Notes: generated by a model from the sequence alone, not told the origin. Shown: positions 10,181-18,395, counted from the stretch's first letter. The stretch is 64,000 nucleotides of DNA from Iamia sp. SCSIO 61187 (GCF_019443745.1 NZ_CP050948.1:1178001-1242000); one strand, 5' to 3'. Program-made: numbers and translations.

Positions 10181-10407
10181 GGCTCCAGCCGCACCTGGGG
10201 GATGCCGTCCACCACCATCACGGTGGCGGGGATGCCGAGGAGGTCCATGGTGTCGTGCTCGCCGGCGGGGCCGCGCAGCTCGAGGACCCGCCCCTTCTCC
10301 GGTCCGGCGAGGACGGTGAGCTCGAGGGTGATCACGCCGTCGCCGACGTCGTCGGCGTCGACGACGATGGCGTCGTAGGTGCCGTCGGGCAGCGGGGACG
10401 GCTCCAT
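10177..10407 (-). CDS. Small conserved hypothetical protein (76 aa)
   Basis: 76 aa, soluble and mostly beta by pattern: PDGTYDAIVVDADDVGDG, LELTVLAGPEKGRVLELRG, then PATVMVVDGIPQVRLEP. The alternation of short hydrophobic strands suggests a small barrel. I have the impression of similar short proteins in other actinobacteria but cannot name a family or function. TAGCCT lies 9 nt before its ATG. It is convergent with the DNA glycosylase gene and divergent from the HU gene. Confidence 0.6.
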   Translation of the reverse strand: MEPSPLPDGTYDAIVVDADDVGDGVITLELTVLAGPEKGRVLELRGPAGEHDTMDLLGIPATVMVVDGIPQVRLEP

Positions 10408-10484
10408 GGCGGCGGCAGGCTAGTCACCGCGACCCTCGCCCGGCGCGGACCCTTGCGTCACAAGGGGTTCCGGTCCGACGGTGC

Positions 10485-10514
10485 TTGACCTGGCTGTGGT
10501 GCATCGGTTCAGAT
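10485..10514 (+). promoter_or_regulatory. Candidate promoter of the HU gene
   Basis: TTGACC at 10485-10490 and TCAGAT at 10509-10514 are separated by 18 nt, leaving a leader of about 45 nt that carries a strong Shine-Dalgarno sequence. The -10 is only a partial match. Confidence 0.35.
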
Positions 10515-10566
10515 GCCAGGGAACGGACATCGTTCGATCCGACACCGATCTACAGGAGGTTGGCCC

Positions 10567-10881
10567 GTGGCCAACGTGACCAAGGCCGATTTCATCGCTC
10601 AGGTGGCCGCTCAGGCCGAGACTGACAAGACGACGGCCGCCGCTGTCATCAAGGCCTTCGAGGAGACCGTCCAGGCCACGGTCAAGAAGGGCGACACCAT
10701 CGTCCTGACCGGCTTCCTCAAGTTCGAGCAGGGCCAGCGCAAGGCCGGCACCGCTCGCAACCCGCAGACCGGCGAGCCCGTGAAGACCAAGGCCAAGAAG
10801 TACCCCAAGGTCTCCGCCGGCACCTCGCTCAAGAAGATCGTCAACAACGAGAGCCCGGCGCCCAAGCTGAAGAAGGTCTGA
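10567..10881 (+). CDS. HU family DNA-binding protein
   Basis: A 104-aa nucleoid protein of the HU/IHF family that bends and compacts DNA as a dimer. TKADFIAQVAAQAETDKTTAAAVIKAFEETVQ forms the helical body. GFLKFEQGQRKAGTARNPQTGE covers the beta strands and the start of the DNA-embracing arms. The C-terminus has a short Lys-rich tail (PAPKLKKV), far shorter than the long basic tails of mycobacterial HupB. GTG at 10567 follows AGGAGG with a 7-nt spacer, so earlier in-frame starts are rejected. Codons are noticeably less GC-rich than in neighbours, consistent with high expression. Confidence 0.95.
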   Translation: MANVTKADFIAQVAAQAETDKTTAAAVIKAFEETVQATVKKGDTIVLTGFLKFEQGQRKAGTARNPQTGEPVKTKAKKYPKVSAGTSLKKIVNNESPAPKLKKV

Positions 10882-10909
10882 GCGACCCGCTCGTCATCTG
10901 ATCTGCGCT

Positions 10910-10935
10910 GAGGGAGGGCCTCCGGGCCCTCCCTC
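10910..10935 (+). terminator. Hairpin terminator after the HU gene
   Basis: GAGGGAGGGCC and GGCCCTCCCTC form a perfect 11-bp stem around a TCCG loop, 29 nt after the HU stop. No U-tract follows, as is common in very GC-rich actinobacteria. Confidence 0.65.
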
Positions 10936-10962
10936 GTCGCGTCCGGAGACCCTCGGCGGGCG

Positions 10963-11610
10963 TCAGGTCGGGTCGGGGATGGAGGCGGCGGCCCGGGCCG
11001 GGTCGTCGCCGGCGCCGATCGCCATGCGCCGCCCCATGGAGGCGAGGGTGAGGGGGGCCTGGGCGGGGTCGGCCAGCCCCGCCCCCAGCTCGATGCAGCA
11101 CAGGCCGTGGATCCCCGACCACAGCTCCAGGGCGAGCTGGTCGGCGGGGGTGGGGTCGAGCCGGCCGGCGTCGATCGCCCGCTGCACGGCGTCGACGAGC
11201 GTGAGGAAGGTGCCCAGGGCCTCGAGCTGGTCGTGGGCGTCGGTGAGGACCTCGGACACGTTGCGGCCGAACATGGCGGCGAAGAGGTGGGGGTCGTCGA
11301 GGGCCGAGCGGCGGTAGGCCCGCGACAGGGCGGCGATGTCGGCGACGGGGTCGTCGGTGGGAGGGACCTCGGCCAGGCGGGCGGCGAGGTGCCGGAACCC
11401 CTCGACGCACACGGCCCGGAGCAGCTCGGGCTTGCCGCCGAAGTGGGTGTAGACGGCCATGGTCGAGGTGCCGATCTCGCTCGCGACCCGCCGCACGCTC
11501 ACGCCGTCGGGCCCGCCCTCGGCCAGCAGCCGGGCCGCGGCGGCGACCAGCCGGGTGCGGACGTCGGCGCCGTCGTCGGGGGTCCGGGCGGGGTCGGCCA
11601 TCGTTGACAT
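10963..11610 (-). CDS. TetR family transcriptional regulator
   Basis: A 215-aa protein with an N-terminal TetR helix-turn-helix: TRLVAAAARLLAEGGPDGVSVRRVASEIGTSTMAVYTHFGGKPELL at about residues 19-64. The all-helical ligand/dimer domain resembles the TetR_C_33 (WHG) type (DQLALELWSGIHGLCCIELG). It is divergent from a carotenoid oxygenase gene, and the 25-70 nt between them hold two copies of an ACAACnnCGTTATG-like site, one over the -10 of the oxygenase promoter. That arrangement predicts repression of the oxygenase. The start may be 11610 (used) or ATG 11601. Confidence 0.88.
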   Translation of the reverse strand: MSTMADPARTPDDGADVRTRLVAAAARLLAEGGPDGVSVRRVASEIGTSTMAVYTHFGGKPELLRAVCVEGFRHLAARLAEVPPTDDPVADIAALSRAYRRSALDDPHLFAAMFGRNVSEVLTDAHDQLEALGTFLTLVDAVQRAIDAGRLDPTPADQLALELWSGIHGLCCIELGAGLADPAQAPLTLASMGRRMAIGAGDDPARAAASIPDPT

Positions 11611-11632
11611 CCAACCACAACGCCGTTATGGT
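11604..11632 (+). promoter_or_regulatory. Promoter of the carotenoid oxygenase gene
   Basis: TTGACA (11604-11609), a 17-bp spacer, then TATGGT (11627-11632): a near-consensus housekeeping promoter. The -10 lies within the first operator copy, so bound TetR regulator would exclude RNA polymerase. Confidence 0.75.
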
Positions 11633-11652
11633 CCATGCACAACAGCGTTATG
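11617..11652. promoter_or_regulatory. Two-site operator for the TetR regulator
   Basis: ACAACGCCGTTATG (11617-11630) and ACAACAGCGTTATG (11639-11652) are direct copies 22 bp apart. Each has a palindromic AAC-n3-GTT core. The spacing of about two helical turns would put two dimers on one DNA face. Confidence 0.7.
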
Positions 11653-11679
11653 CCCCGTGCGGGCGCAGGAGGCAGTGCC

Positions 11680-13059
11680 ATGGCCGTGCAGACCACCAAC
11701 CCGTACCTCGAGGGGCCCTTCGCCCCGGTGGAGGAGGAGGTCACGGCCACGGACCTGGCCGTCGTCGGCACCCTGCCGGCCGACCTCGACGGCCGCTACC
11801 TGCGCATCGGGCCCAACCCGATGCGCCAGAACGTCCCCGACCCGGCGACCCACCACTGGTTCGTCGGCGACGGGATGGTCCACGGGCTCCGGCTCCGCGA
11901 CGGGCGGGCCGAGTGGTACCGCAACCGGTGGGTCCGCTCCACCCGGGTGAGCGAGGCGTTGGGGGAGCCGCCGGCCCCCGGCGAGCGCCACGCCGGCATG
12001 GACACGGTCAACACCCACGTGATCGGCCACGCCGGCCGGACCCTCGCCCTGGTCGAGGCGGGCGCCCGCCCGGTCGAGCTCACCGACGAGCTCGAGACGG
12101 TGTGCCACACCGACCTCGACGGCACCCTCCCGAACGGGTTCACCGCCCACCCCAAGCGCGACCCCGAGACGGGCGAGCTCCACGCCATGGCCTACTTCTG
12201 GGGCCTCGACCACCTGCAGTACATCGTGGTCGGCACCGACGGGCGGGTCCGCAACGTCGAGCCCATCCCCGTCGACGACGGACCCATGGTCCACGACATG
12301 TCGCTCAGCGAGCGCTTCGCCGTGGCCTACGACCTGCCGGTCACCTTCGACATGGAGGTGGCGGCCCGCGGTGGAGGCTTCCCGTACAGCTGGAAGGACG
12401 GGCGCGCCGCCCGCATCGGCGTGCTGCCCCGGGAGGGCACGGCCGCCGACCTGCGTTGGTTCGAGGTCGACCCGTGCTACGTCTTCCACCCCCTCAACGC
12501 CTACGACGAGCCGGGCGTCGACGGGGGCGAGGGGCGGCTGGTGCTCGAGGTGATCCGCCACGACAGCACCTTCCGCGACGATCGCCAGGGCCCCGCCGAC
12601 GCCCCGCCCACGCTGTGGCGCTGGACGCTCGACCTCGACCGCGGCACCGTCGCCGCCGAGCAGCTCGACGACCGCGGCCAGGAGTTCCCGCGGGTCGCCG
12701 AGAGCCACGTCGGGCGCAGGGCGCGCTACGGCTGGACGGCGGGGTTCGCCGTCGACCACCCGGGGTCCATCGGCGCCGGGTCGGAGATCATCCGCCACGA
12801 CCTCGTGGCCGGGACCTCCGCCATCCACTCCGCCGGCGCCAGCCGGCAGGTGGGCGAGGCGGTGGCCGCGCCCCGCGCCGGCGCCACCGCCGAGGACGAC
12901 GCCTGGCTCATGGCCCTGGCCCACGACCGCGACACCGACCGCGGCGAGCTGGTCGTGTGGGCCGCCGACGCCCCGGGCGAGGACCCGGTGGCCCGGATCC
13001 CGCTCCCGGTGCGGGTCCCGTTCGGGTTCCACGGCAGCTGGATCCCGACGCCCGCCTGA
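11680..13059 (+). CDS. Carotenoid oxygenase family protein (RPE65/CCD type)
   Basis: A 459-aa non-heme Fe(II) dioxygenase of the seven-bladed propeller family that cleaves double bonds in carotenoids or stilbene-like phenylpropanoids. The four iron-binding His regions are visible: THVIGHAG, FTAHPKRDPETGELHAM, MVHDMSLSERF and, at the C-terminus, PFGFHGSWIP. GPNP near residue 46 is also typical. ATG at 11680 follows AGGAGG with a 7-nt spacer; upstream ATGs lie inside the operator and are rejected. It is expressed from a strong promoter apparently repressed by the divergent TetR protein. No carotenoid synthesis gene lies nearby, so the substrate may be imported or aromatic. Confidence 0.9.
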   Translation: MAVQTTNPYLEGPFAPVEEEVTATDLAVVGTLPADLDGRYLRIGPNPMRQNVPDPATHHWFVGDGMVHGLRLRDGRAEWYRNRWVRSTRVSEALGEPPAPGERHAGMDTVNTHVIGHAGRTLALVEAGARPVELTDELETVCHTDLDGTLPNGFTAHPKRDPETGELHAMAYFWGLDHLQYIVVGTDGRVRNVEPIPVDDGPMVHDMSLSERFAVAYDLPVTFDMEVAARGGGFPYSWKDGRAARIGVLPREGTAADLRWFEVDPCYVFHPLNAYDEPGVDGGEGRLVLEVIRHDSTFRDDRQGPADAPPTLWRWTLDLDRGTVAAEQLDDRGQEFPRVAESHVGRRARYGWTAGFAVDHPGSIGAGSEIIRHDLVAGTSAIHSAGASRQVGEAVAAPRAGATAEDDAWLMALAHDRDTDRGELVVWAADAPGEDPVARIPLPVRVPFGFHGSWIPTPA

Positions 13060-13074
13060 TCGGCGCCCGGCGTC

Positions 13075-14313
13075 CTAGCCGGGGAGGCGGAACGGGATCT
13101 CCACCCGGTTGGGGCCGGTGTCGAACACCACCGCCCCGGGTTGGGTGCCGCCCACCACGAGGGTCCCCTCGGTGATGTCCGCCGGCACGGGGAAGGCGAT
13201 GGCCACCCGGTCGGGCTCGGCCGCCAGGTCGACGGCGGCGACGGTCCCGGCCCCGGCCCGCAGACGCCAGACCTCGGGACCCAGGCCGGCCCGCACCAGC
13301 GGGGCGCCGGGACCGCGAGCCTCGGGCGGCCACGTGTAGGTCGTCCCGACGACGAGCCAGGCCTGCGCCGGGTCGGGGGGGACCTGGGTGCCGTCGGCCC
13401 CGTAGAAGTAGGCGAGGCGCACGACCCGCACCCCGACGGTGAGGCGGGCGGTCGGGCTCACCAGGCCGCCCTGGGCGAGCGAGAACACGAGCGGTCCCGA
13501 CACGCCGACGTCGGCCTGGCGGGTGTCGCGCAGCAGGACCGATGCGGTGTCGTCGCCGCGGGCCCCGTCGACGAGCGACAGGCGCTGCACCACCTCGCCG
13601 GTCGTCACGACCAGGTCGACGGCGGCGTCCTCGGGCGCCGACAGCAGGTACCGCCCGGTGACGTCGGGGGCGTCCTCGTCGACCTCGGGGAGGGCCACGG
13701 GGTCCTCGCCCTCGACCTCGACGCGGACCACGTCGGTGGGCGGGGCGCCGGCGACCTCGCCGGGGCCCTGGGCCAGCTCGACGGCGAGGAGGCGCTCGCC
13801 CTCGGCCGGTCGGCGGGCCTCGTCGCCCCGGCCGATCGTCTCGGGCCGGGCCAGCCCGGTGACCGAGTAGCGGGCCCCGTGGGTGACGATGGAGGCGGCG
13901 CCCTCCGGGGCGGCCAGGTCGACCCCGACGAGGGCGTCGCGGCGCAGGAGCCCGGGCTCGGCCCGCCGCGGGGGCGGGACCTCGGGCCCGCCGCGGTCGT
14001 CGATCGCCCCCCGCCGGGTGGGGGCGGGGTCGTCGTCGCCCAGGACCGCGGTCGCCCCGAGGGCGAGCGCGGCGACACCGGCCAGGGCGACGGCGACCCG
14101 CCCGAGCGCCCGCGGCCGTCGGGGCCGGCGGCGCACGGGACGGGGGGTGATCTCCAGGACCGGCCACGGGTCCGGCTCCGCCGGGGCGGGCCGGTCGGTC
14201 GGGTGGGCGGCAGGGGCGGGGCGGCGCACCCGCTCGGTCCAGCCGCTGCCGTCCCACCAGCGCTGGGCCGAGGCGTCGGCGGGGTCTCGGTACCACCCGG
14301 GGGCCGGGGCCAT
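13075..14313 (-). CDS. DUF2510 domain membrane protein
   Basis: 412 aa. Residues ~4-30 (APGWYRDPADASAQRWWDGSGWTERV) are a DUF2510 module, which in actinobacteria usually sits on the cytoplasmic side of membrane proteins. A basic stretch and one transmembrane helix follow (GRVAVALAGVAALALGATAVL, about residues 70-90). The remaining ~320 residues are predicted extracytoplasmic and beta-rich, with no catalytic motif that I recognise; a substrate-binding or scaffolding role is only a guess. GGAGGGAG precedes the ATG. Confidence 0.75.
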   Translation of the reverse strand: MAPAPGWYRDPADASAQRWWDGSGWTERVRRPAPAAHPTDRPAPAEPDPWPVLEITPRPVRRRPRRPRALGRVAVALAGVAALALGATAVLGDDDPAPTRRGAIDDRGGPEVPPPRRAEPGLLRRDALVGVDLAAPEGAASIVTHGARYSVTGLARPETIGRGDEARRPAEGERLLAVELAQGPGEVAGAPPTDVVRVEVEGEDPVALPEVDEDAPDVTGRYLLSAPEDAAVDLVVTTGEVVQRLSLVDGARGDDTASVLLRDTRQADVGVSGPLVFSLAQGGLVSPTARLTVGVRVVRLAYFYGADGTQVPPDPAQAWLVVGTTYTWPPEARGPGAPLVRAGLGPEVWRLRAGAGTVAAVDLAAEPDRVAIAFPVPADITEGTLVVGGTQPGAVVFDTGPNRVEIPFRLPG

Positions 14314-14401
14314 GTCGGTGTCGCTCCCTCCGTCGCCGTCCGGGCGGTCGTGCGCCGCTGCCTACCCCGGCCGCCGGCGATCGACTCCTGCGGGGGAGCC
14401 G

Positions 14402-16051
14402 TCAGGTGGGGGTGAGGGCCCCGGTCGTGGGCAGCTCGAGCGACATCTCCGTCACGTCGACCGCGCCACCGAGCCGGGGCGTGGCGAAGGCCGGGGTGGT
14501 GGCCACGACCTGCAGGAGGATCTCGTCGCCGGCGGCGAGGTGGTGGGCGACGACCTCGAGGTCGATCTCCACCGTGTGCTCCTCGCCGTCGAGCTCGACC
14601 GGGACGGGCGTGATCTGGTTGCCCAGGACGAGGCCGGTCCCGGCGTCGACCAGCTGGGCGAAGAGCCGCGTCGGCTCGGGCCCCTCGGGGGTGGTGCCGG
14701 AGTAGGTGAGGGCGAGGTGGGGGGCGCCGAGGACGAGGGCGTCGCGGCGGGCGGTGACGGTCAGCTCCAGGGCCACGTCGGCCCGGGCGGGGGTGATGGG
14801 GCTGACCAGGCCGGTGAGGAGGTCGGCCGACACGGCGTCGACCAGGGGCCCCGCCGCGCTGGCCGTGGTGAGGGCGAGGGTGCCGCCGGCGGAGCCGGCG
14901 CCGATCGACCCGTCGGGCTCGCTCGGGTGGTCGTCGCCCGTCCACCGCTGGCCGTCCTGGTCGATGACGTCGACGACCGGGAGCTCGGCGGCCGTCGTGT
15001 CACCCCGCACGTGGCGGTCGAGCCAGGCGAAGGCGGCGTCGGTGACGTGGTCCGGGTCCCCGGCGTCGGTGAGGCAGGCGCCGTGGCCCCCGCAGTACCA
15101 GAGCATGGCGACCGGGACGTCGTTGGCCTGGAGGATCTCGAAGTTGGTGATCGCCTCGTGCAGGGTGAACAGCGTGTCGACCGTGCCGTGGACGAGGAGC
15201 GTCGGGGTGCGGATGGCCTCGACCAGGTCCCCCGGACCGCGATCGACGAACCACTGGCGGTCCTCGTCGCTGAGCGTGCCGGTCGCCAGCCCGGACTGCG
15301 CCGCGCTGGTGATGTGCGGGTCGAGGCTCGCCCCCGAGGCCACCGAGGTGAGCACGCCGGACCAGCCCGCCTTCACCGTCTCGTGGGGGTAGAGGCTGGT
15401 CTCGAGCGAGTGCCAGGCGATGTTCGGCACGAGGGCGTCGACCCGGCAGTCGATGGCGGCGAGGGTGAGCTGGATGCCACCGCCGTAGGACGCCCCGACC
15501 ATGCCGACCCGGGGATCGCCGTCGGCGTCGGTCTCGGCCTCGGGCTGCTCGGCCACCCAGTCGAGGAGCACCTGGAGGTCGCGGCCCTCGGCCTCCGGGG
15601 CGTTGACGGTGGCGGTGCCGGTCGAGGCGCCGAAGCCCCGCGGGTCCCAGGTGAGGACGTTGTAGCCCCGCTCGTTCAACGCTCCGATCCCGAGGGCGCC
15701 GAGGATGGGGTTGCTCTCCTGCGATGTGTCGCCCGGCTGCGACCAACCCGGGCCCATGAGGATGGTCGGCACCGGTCGGACCAGGTTCCCCGGGTTGGGG
15801 AACCAGTGCGCCCGGATGGTCGTGCCGTCGAACGAGGTGACGTCGATGTCGCTGTCGACCCCGGCCACCGGCGCCGCCTCGACCTCGTCCATCGTCGCCC
15901 CCTGGTCGCAGGCCGCCTCGGTCGTGGCGGCGTCGGTCGTGGCGGCCGAGCCCACGGGGCCGGCCTCGTCGGCCGTGGCATCGCCCTCGTCCGACGAGCA
16001 CCCGGAGACGATCAGGGCGGCGGTGGCGAGGAGGGCGAGGCGGCGGCGCAC
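14402..16051 (-). CDS. Secreted lipoprotein alpha/beta hydrolase (CocE/NonD, X-Pro peptidase-like)
   Basis: 549 aa. The signal peptide ends in a lipobox (LIVSGC), followed by an Ala/Thr/Asp-rich linker, then an alpha/beta hydrolase core: LTWDPRGFGAS, the nucleophile elbow VGASYGGG, the acid in VHGTVDTLF and the His in GGHGAC. The C-terminal ~170 residues are a beta-rich jelly-roll-like domain as in CocE/NonD and X-Pro dipeptidyl-peptidases. It probably hydrolyses peptides or esters outside the cell; specificity is unknown. The start is GTG at 16051, with TAGGTT 8 nt upstream. The window has a second secreted hydrolase of this kind at 46403. Confidence 0.88.
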   Translation of the reverse strand: MRRRLALLATAALIVSGCSSDEGDATADEAGPVGSAATTDAATTEAACDQGATMDEVEAAPVAGVDSDIDVTSFDGTTIRAHWFPNPGNLVRPVPTILMGPGWSQPGDTSQESNPILGALGIGALNERGYNVLTWDPRGFGASTGTATVNAPEAEGRDLQVLLDWVAEQPEAETDADGDPRVGMVGASYGGGIQLTLAAIDCRVDALVPNIAWHSLETSLYPHETVKAGWSGVLTSVASGASLDPHITSAAQSGLATGTLSDEDRQWFVDRGPGDLVEAIRTPTLLVHGTVDTLFTLHEAITNFEILQANDVPVAMLWYCGGHGACLTDAGDPDHVTDAAFAWLDRHVRGDTTAAELPVVDVIDQDGQRWTGDDHPSEPDGSIGAGSAGGTLALTTASAAGPLVDAVSADLLTGLVSPITPARADVALELTVTARRDALVLGAPHLALTYSGTTPEGPEPTRLFAQLVDAGTGLVLGNQITPVPVELDGEEHTVEIDLEVVAHHLAAGDEILLQVVATTPAFATPRLGGAVDVTEMSLELPTTGALTPT

Positions 16052-16059
16052 GGCGCCGC

Positions 16060-16065
16060 AACCTA
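16060..16065 (-). promoter_or_regulatory. Leaderless -10 of secreted hydrolase gene
   Basis: TAGGTT on the minus strand, 8 nt before GTG 16051. Confidence 0.45.
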
Positions 16066-16070
16066 GATGG

Positions 16071-16811
16071 TCACCGGTCGGTGGGGAGGCGGGCGAAGAG
16101 CTCGGCGGCGCCGCGGCCGACGACCCGGCCGGCGGTGGCGAGCTCGTCGCGGATGCGCCGCCGGAAGCGCTCCTGCTCGGCCCCGGCGTCGTCGGCGCTG
16201 ACGAACATGGTCGACTCGTACTGGCTGCGGTGCGCCTCGAGGGCGGCGATCTTGGACTCGACGTGGCGGGCGTCGGCCGTCTCGGCGTGCCCGGCGACGT
16301 CGGCCTCGAAGAGCAGCAGGGCCCCGGGGCGGTGGTGGGGCAGACCGTGCTCGGGGAAGAAGTGGGGGTCGCGGGCGGCCACGAGGGCGTCGACCACGAT
16401 CCGGCCGGCGGCGTGGTGGTCGGGGTGGAGGCGGTGACGGCGCCAGGGGTCGTGGCCGAGCAGGACGTCGGGGCGGAGCCGGCGGATCGCCCGGGCCACG
16501 TCGGAGACCGCCTCCCGGTCGGCGACCAGGTCGCCGTCGACCCGGCCCAGCAGCACCAGCTCGCCGGTGGCGCCCAGGGCCGCGGCCGCCTCGGCCTGCT
16601 CCTCCTGCCGGGTGGCCACGAGGGCGGCGATGTCGGCGTCGGCGTCCCAGGTCCCCTTGGACCCGTCGGTGCACACCAGCAGGGAGACCTCGGCCCCGGC
16701 CTCGGCCCAGCGGGCGAGGGTGGCGCCGGCGCCGAACTCGACGTCGTCGGGGTGGGCGCCGACGGCGAGCGCCCGGGCCGGCACCCCCAGGTCGCGGCTG
16801 GCGATGATCAC
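16071..16811 (-). CDS. PIG-L/LmbE family N-deacetylase
   Basis: A 246-aa zinc deacetylase. The Zn motif AHPDDVEFGAG sits near residue 19, LLVCTDGSKGTW follows, and LHPDHHAAGR near residue 140 supplies the third ligand region. Family members deacetylate GlcNAc-containing small molecules (MshB, bacillithiol BshB, GlcNAc-PI). GTG at 16811 overlaps the cofC stop (GTGA), so the two are coupled; a link to F420 or a secondary glycoside is possible but unproven. It is clearly distinct from mca at 60225. Confidence 0.88.
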   Translation of the reverse strand: MIIASRDLGVPARALAVGAHPDDVEFGAGATLARWAEAGAEVSLLVCTDGSKGTWDADADIAALVATRQEEQAEAAAALGATGELVLLGRVDGDLVADREAVSDVARAIRRLRPDVLLGHDPWRRHRLHPDHHAAGRIVVDALVAARDPHFFPEHGLPHHRPGALLLFEADVAGHAETADARHVESKIAALEAHRSQYESTMFVSADDAGAEQERFRRRIRDELATAGRVVGRGAAELFARLPTDR

Positions 16812-17419
16812 CGGTCGCCGGCGCAGGCCGCGGCCGCGGCCAGGTCCTCGTCGGTGGGCAGCACCAGGTCGGCGGGGAGGTCGACGTCCCAGCCCAGGCG
16901 CGGGTCGTTCACCACCAGGGCGGCGAGGCCGAGCCGGGCGGCCTCGGCCCGGTGGCGGCCGAACGAACCCGGCCCGTAGGCGAAGCGGAACCCGCAGCCG
17001 GCGGGCAGGACGACGACGTTGGTGCCGTCGCCGTGGCGGTCGGGGACGAGGGTGATCGAGGTCGGTTCCCGCTCGCCGGGCTGGGCCAGCGACGCCAGCC
17101 CCCGGGCGAGGGGCAGGTCGGCGTGGGCCACGACGACACGGGTGGCGCCGGCGGCCTCCACGGTGCGGACCCCCGCCTCGACGGCGCCGTCGAGGCCGAG
17201 ACCGGGCGTCCACGCCACCGCCACGCCGAGGCCGCGGGCCCAGGTGGCGACCTCGGTGTCGTCGCAGACCACGGTGACGGGCAGGGGCGCGGCGGCGTGG
17301 ATCACCTGCTCGGCCATCGACCGGGCCAGCGCCGCCCGCGCCGCCGGGTCGAGCGCGGTGGCCAGCCGGCCTTTGGCGGCGTGGAACGCCTTGACCGGGA
17401 TCACGACAGCAGCGCCCAC
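16808..17419 (-). CDS. cofC: 2-phospho-L-lactate (or phosphoenolpyruvate) guanylyltransferase
   Basis: A 203-aa nucleotidyltransferase of coenzyme F420 biosynthesis (CofC; FbiD in mycobacteria) that activates 2-phospholactate or PEP with GTP. Recognisable blocks: IPVKAFHAAKGRLA at the N-terminus, VVCDD, HADLPLA, VPDRHGDGTNVVVL and the YGPGSFGRH motif near residue 151. Length matches the family. The start is GTG at 17419, with TAGCGT 6 nt upstream. It is followed by the coupled LmbE-type gene. The other F420 genes are not in this window. Confidence 0.92.
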   Translation of the reverse strand: MGAAVVIPVKAFHAAKGRLATALDPAARAALARSMAEQVIHAAAPLPVTVVCDDTEVATWARGLGVAVAWTPGLGLDGAVEAGVRTVEAAGATRVVVAHADLPLARGLASLAQPGEREPTSITLVPDRHGDGTNVVVLPAGCGFRFAYGPGSFGRHRAEAARLGLAALVVNDPRLGWDVDLPADLVLPTDEDLAAAAACAGDR

Positions 17420-17425
17420 ACCGCG

Positions 17426-17431
17426 ACGCTA
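17426..17431 (-). promoter_or_regulatory. Leaderless -10 of cofC
   Basis: TAGCGT on the minus strand, 6 nt before GTG 17419. Confidence 0.45.
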
Positions 17432-17442
17432 CCGGGAGCGGC

Positions 17443-18372
17443 TCATGCCTCGTCGATGACCTCTGCGAGCTTCTCGTCGGCGCGGGTGACGAGGTCCTCG
17501 AGGAAGCCCTCGTCGGGGTCCTCGGTCGCGAAGGTCTCCTGGTCGACCTCGCCGGTGGTGGTGATGCTGGCGAAGGTGCCGGAGCGCTCCCACAGCACGC
17601 CGAGGCTGACCGCCGAGATCTCGAACGGCTCGGTCAGCTCGACGGTGAGCTCGAGCGTCAGGCTGTCGTCGCCCACCTCGACCACGTCGTCCACGATCTC
17701 GAAGCCGATGGTCCCGACGCTCTCGCCGTCGTCGACGTCGATCTCCCCGCAGGTCTCCGCCACGTCGCGCACGAGGCCCAGGTCGGACGTCTCGCCCTGC
17801 GAGAGGGTGTGCTCGACCTGCTCGCCGGCGGGCCCGTCGAACTTGGCCTGGGCCTCGACGTCGGCGTTGCCCCCGCCGAAGAGCTCGGTCCCGGCCTCGT
17901 CGAGCTCGGTGATGAGGTCGAGGCACTCGTCGCTGGCGTCGAGCTCGTCGATGTCGAACTCGTCGTCGCTCTCCTCCGCCGTGTCCGCGGTGAAGCCGTC
18001 GCCGACGTCGCCCTCGGTGAGGAGGGCGTCCCGGAGCTGGGCCTCGGTGAGCTCGACGGTGTCGTCACCGTCGCGCGACAGGAGGATCAGCCCGCCCACG
18101 ACGGCGATCAGCACCACCACGACGAGGGCGCTCATCAAGGCGATGAGCGGCCCCTTGGAGCCCTCCGACGACGATCCGCCGGAGGGGGGTGGGCCGCCGT
18201 AGCCGGGCGGGGCCCCCGGCGGCGGGCCGTAGCCACCGGGCGCGCCGGGGGGTGGGGCCCCGGGCGGCGGTCCGTAGCCGGGGGCGCCGGGGGGCGGTCC
18301 GTACCCGGGCGCACCGGGGGGTGGTCCGTAGCCGGGGGCTCCCGGGGGCGGTGGGGGCGGCGGGTAGGACAT
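17443..18372 (-). CDS. Pro/Gly/Tyr-rich single-pass membrane protein with acidic ectodomain
   Basis: 309 aa. Residues 1-75 are a repeat of GYGPPPGAP-like units, followed by SGGSSSEGSKG. One transmembrane helix (LIALMSALVVVVLIAVVGGLIL) spans about residues 78-99. The ~210-residue outer part is strongly acidic and begins LTEAQLRDALLTEGDVGDGFTAD. That opening resembles the start of the lipoprotein domain at 57587 and of mycobacterial PknH-sensor-like domains, but this is only by eye. TACCGT ends 7 nt before the ATG, suggesting a leaderless mRNA. Confidence 0.7.
   Translation of the reverse strand: MSYPPPPPPPGAPGYGPPPGAPGYGPPPGAPGYGPPPGAPPPGAPGGYGPPPGAPPGYGGPPPSGGSSSEGSKGPLIALMSALVVVVLIAVVGGLILLSRDGDDTVELTEAQLRDALLTEGDVGDGFTADTAEESDDEFDIDELDASDECLDLITELDEAGTELFGGGNADVEAQAKFDGPAGEQVEHTLSQGETSDLGLVRDVAETCGEIDVDDGESVGTIGFEIVDDVVEVGDDSLTLELTVELTEPFEISAVSLGVLWERSGTFASITTTGEVDQETFATEDPDEGFLEDLVTRADEKLAEVIDEA
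18200..18360 (-). repeat. Tandem 21-24-bp repeats encoding GYGPPPGAP units
   Basis: Degenerate GC-rich repeats of the N-terminal cytoplasmic tail. They encode low-complexity Pro/Gly/Tyr sequence and are protein-level repeats, not a mobile element. Confidence 0.75.
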
Positions 18373-18379
18373 GTCGCAG

Positions 18380-18385
18380 ACGGTA
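18380..18385 (-). promoter_or_regulatory. Leaderless -10 of the Pro/Gly-rich protein gene
   Basis: TACCGT on the minus strand, 7 nt before ATG 18372. Confidence 0.45.
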
Positions 18386-18395
18386 CCGGCCGGGG

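Noticed and set aside
10513-10566. Upstream ATG for HU giving 18 extra residues
   Set aside because: GTG 10567 has a strong AGGAGG 7 nt upstream and matches the HU N-terminus.
11635-11679. Upstream ATG starts for the carotenoid oxygenase
   Set aside because: They lie within or next to the operator and around the expected transcript start, while ATG 11680 has AGGAGG at ideal spacing and begins the conserved sequence.
18200-18360. Repeat cluster that could look like a CRISPR or satellite
   Set aside because: Units are degenerate, continuous and in frame; they encode a Pro/Gly/Tyr-rich protein tail.
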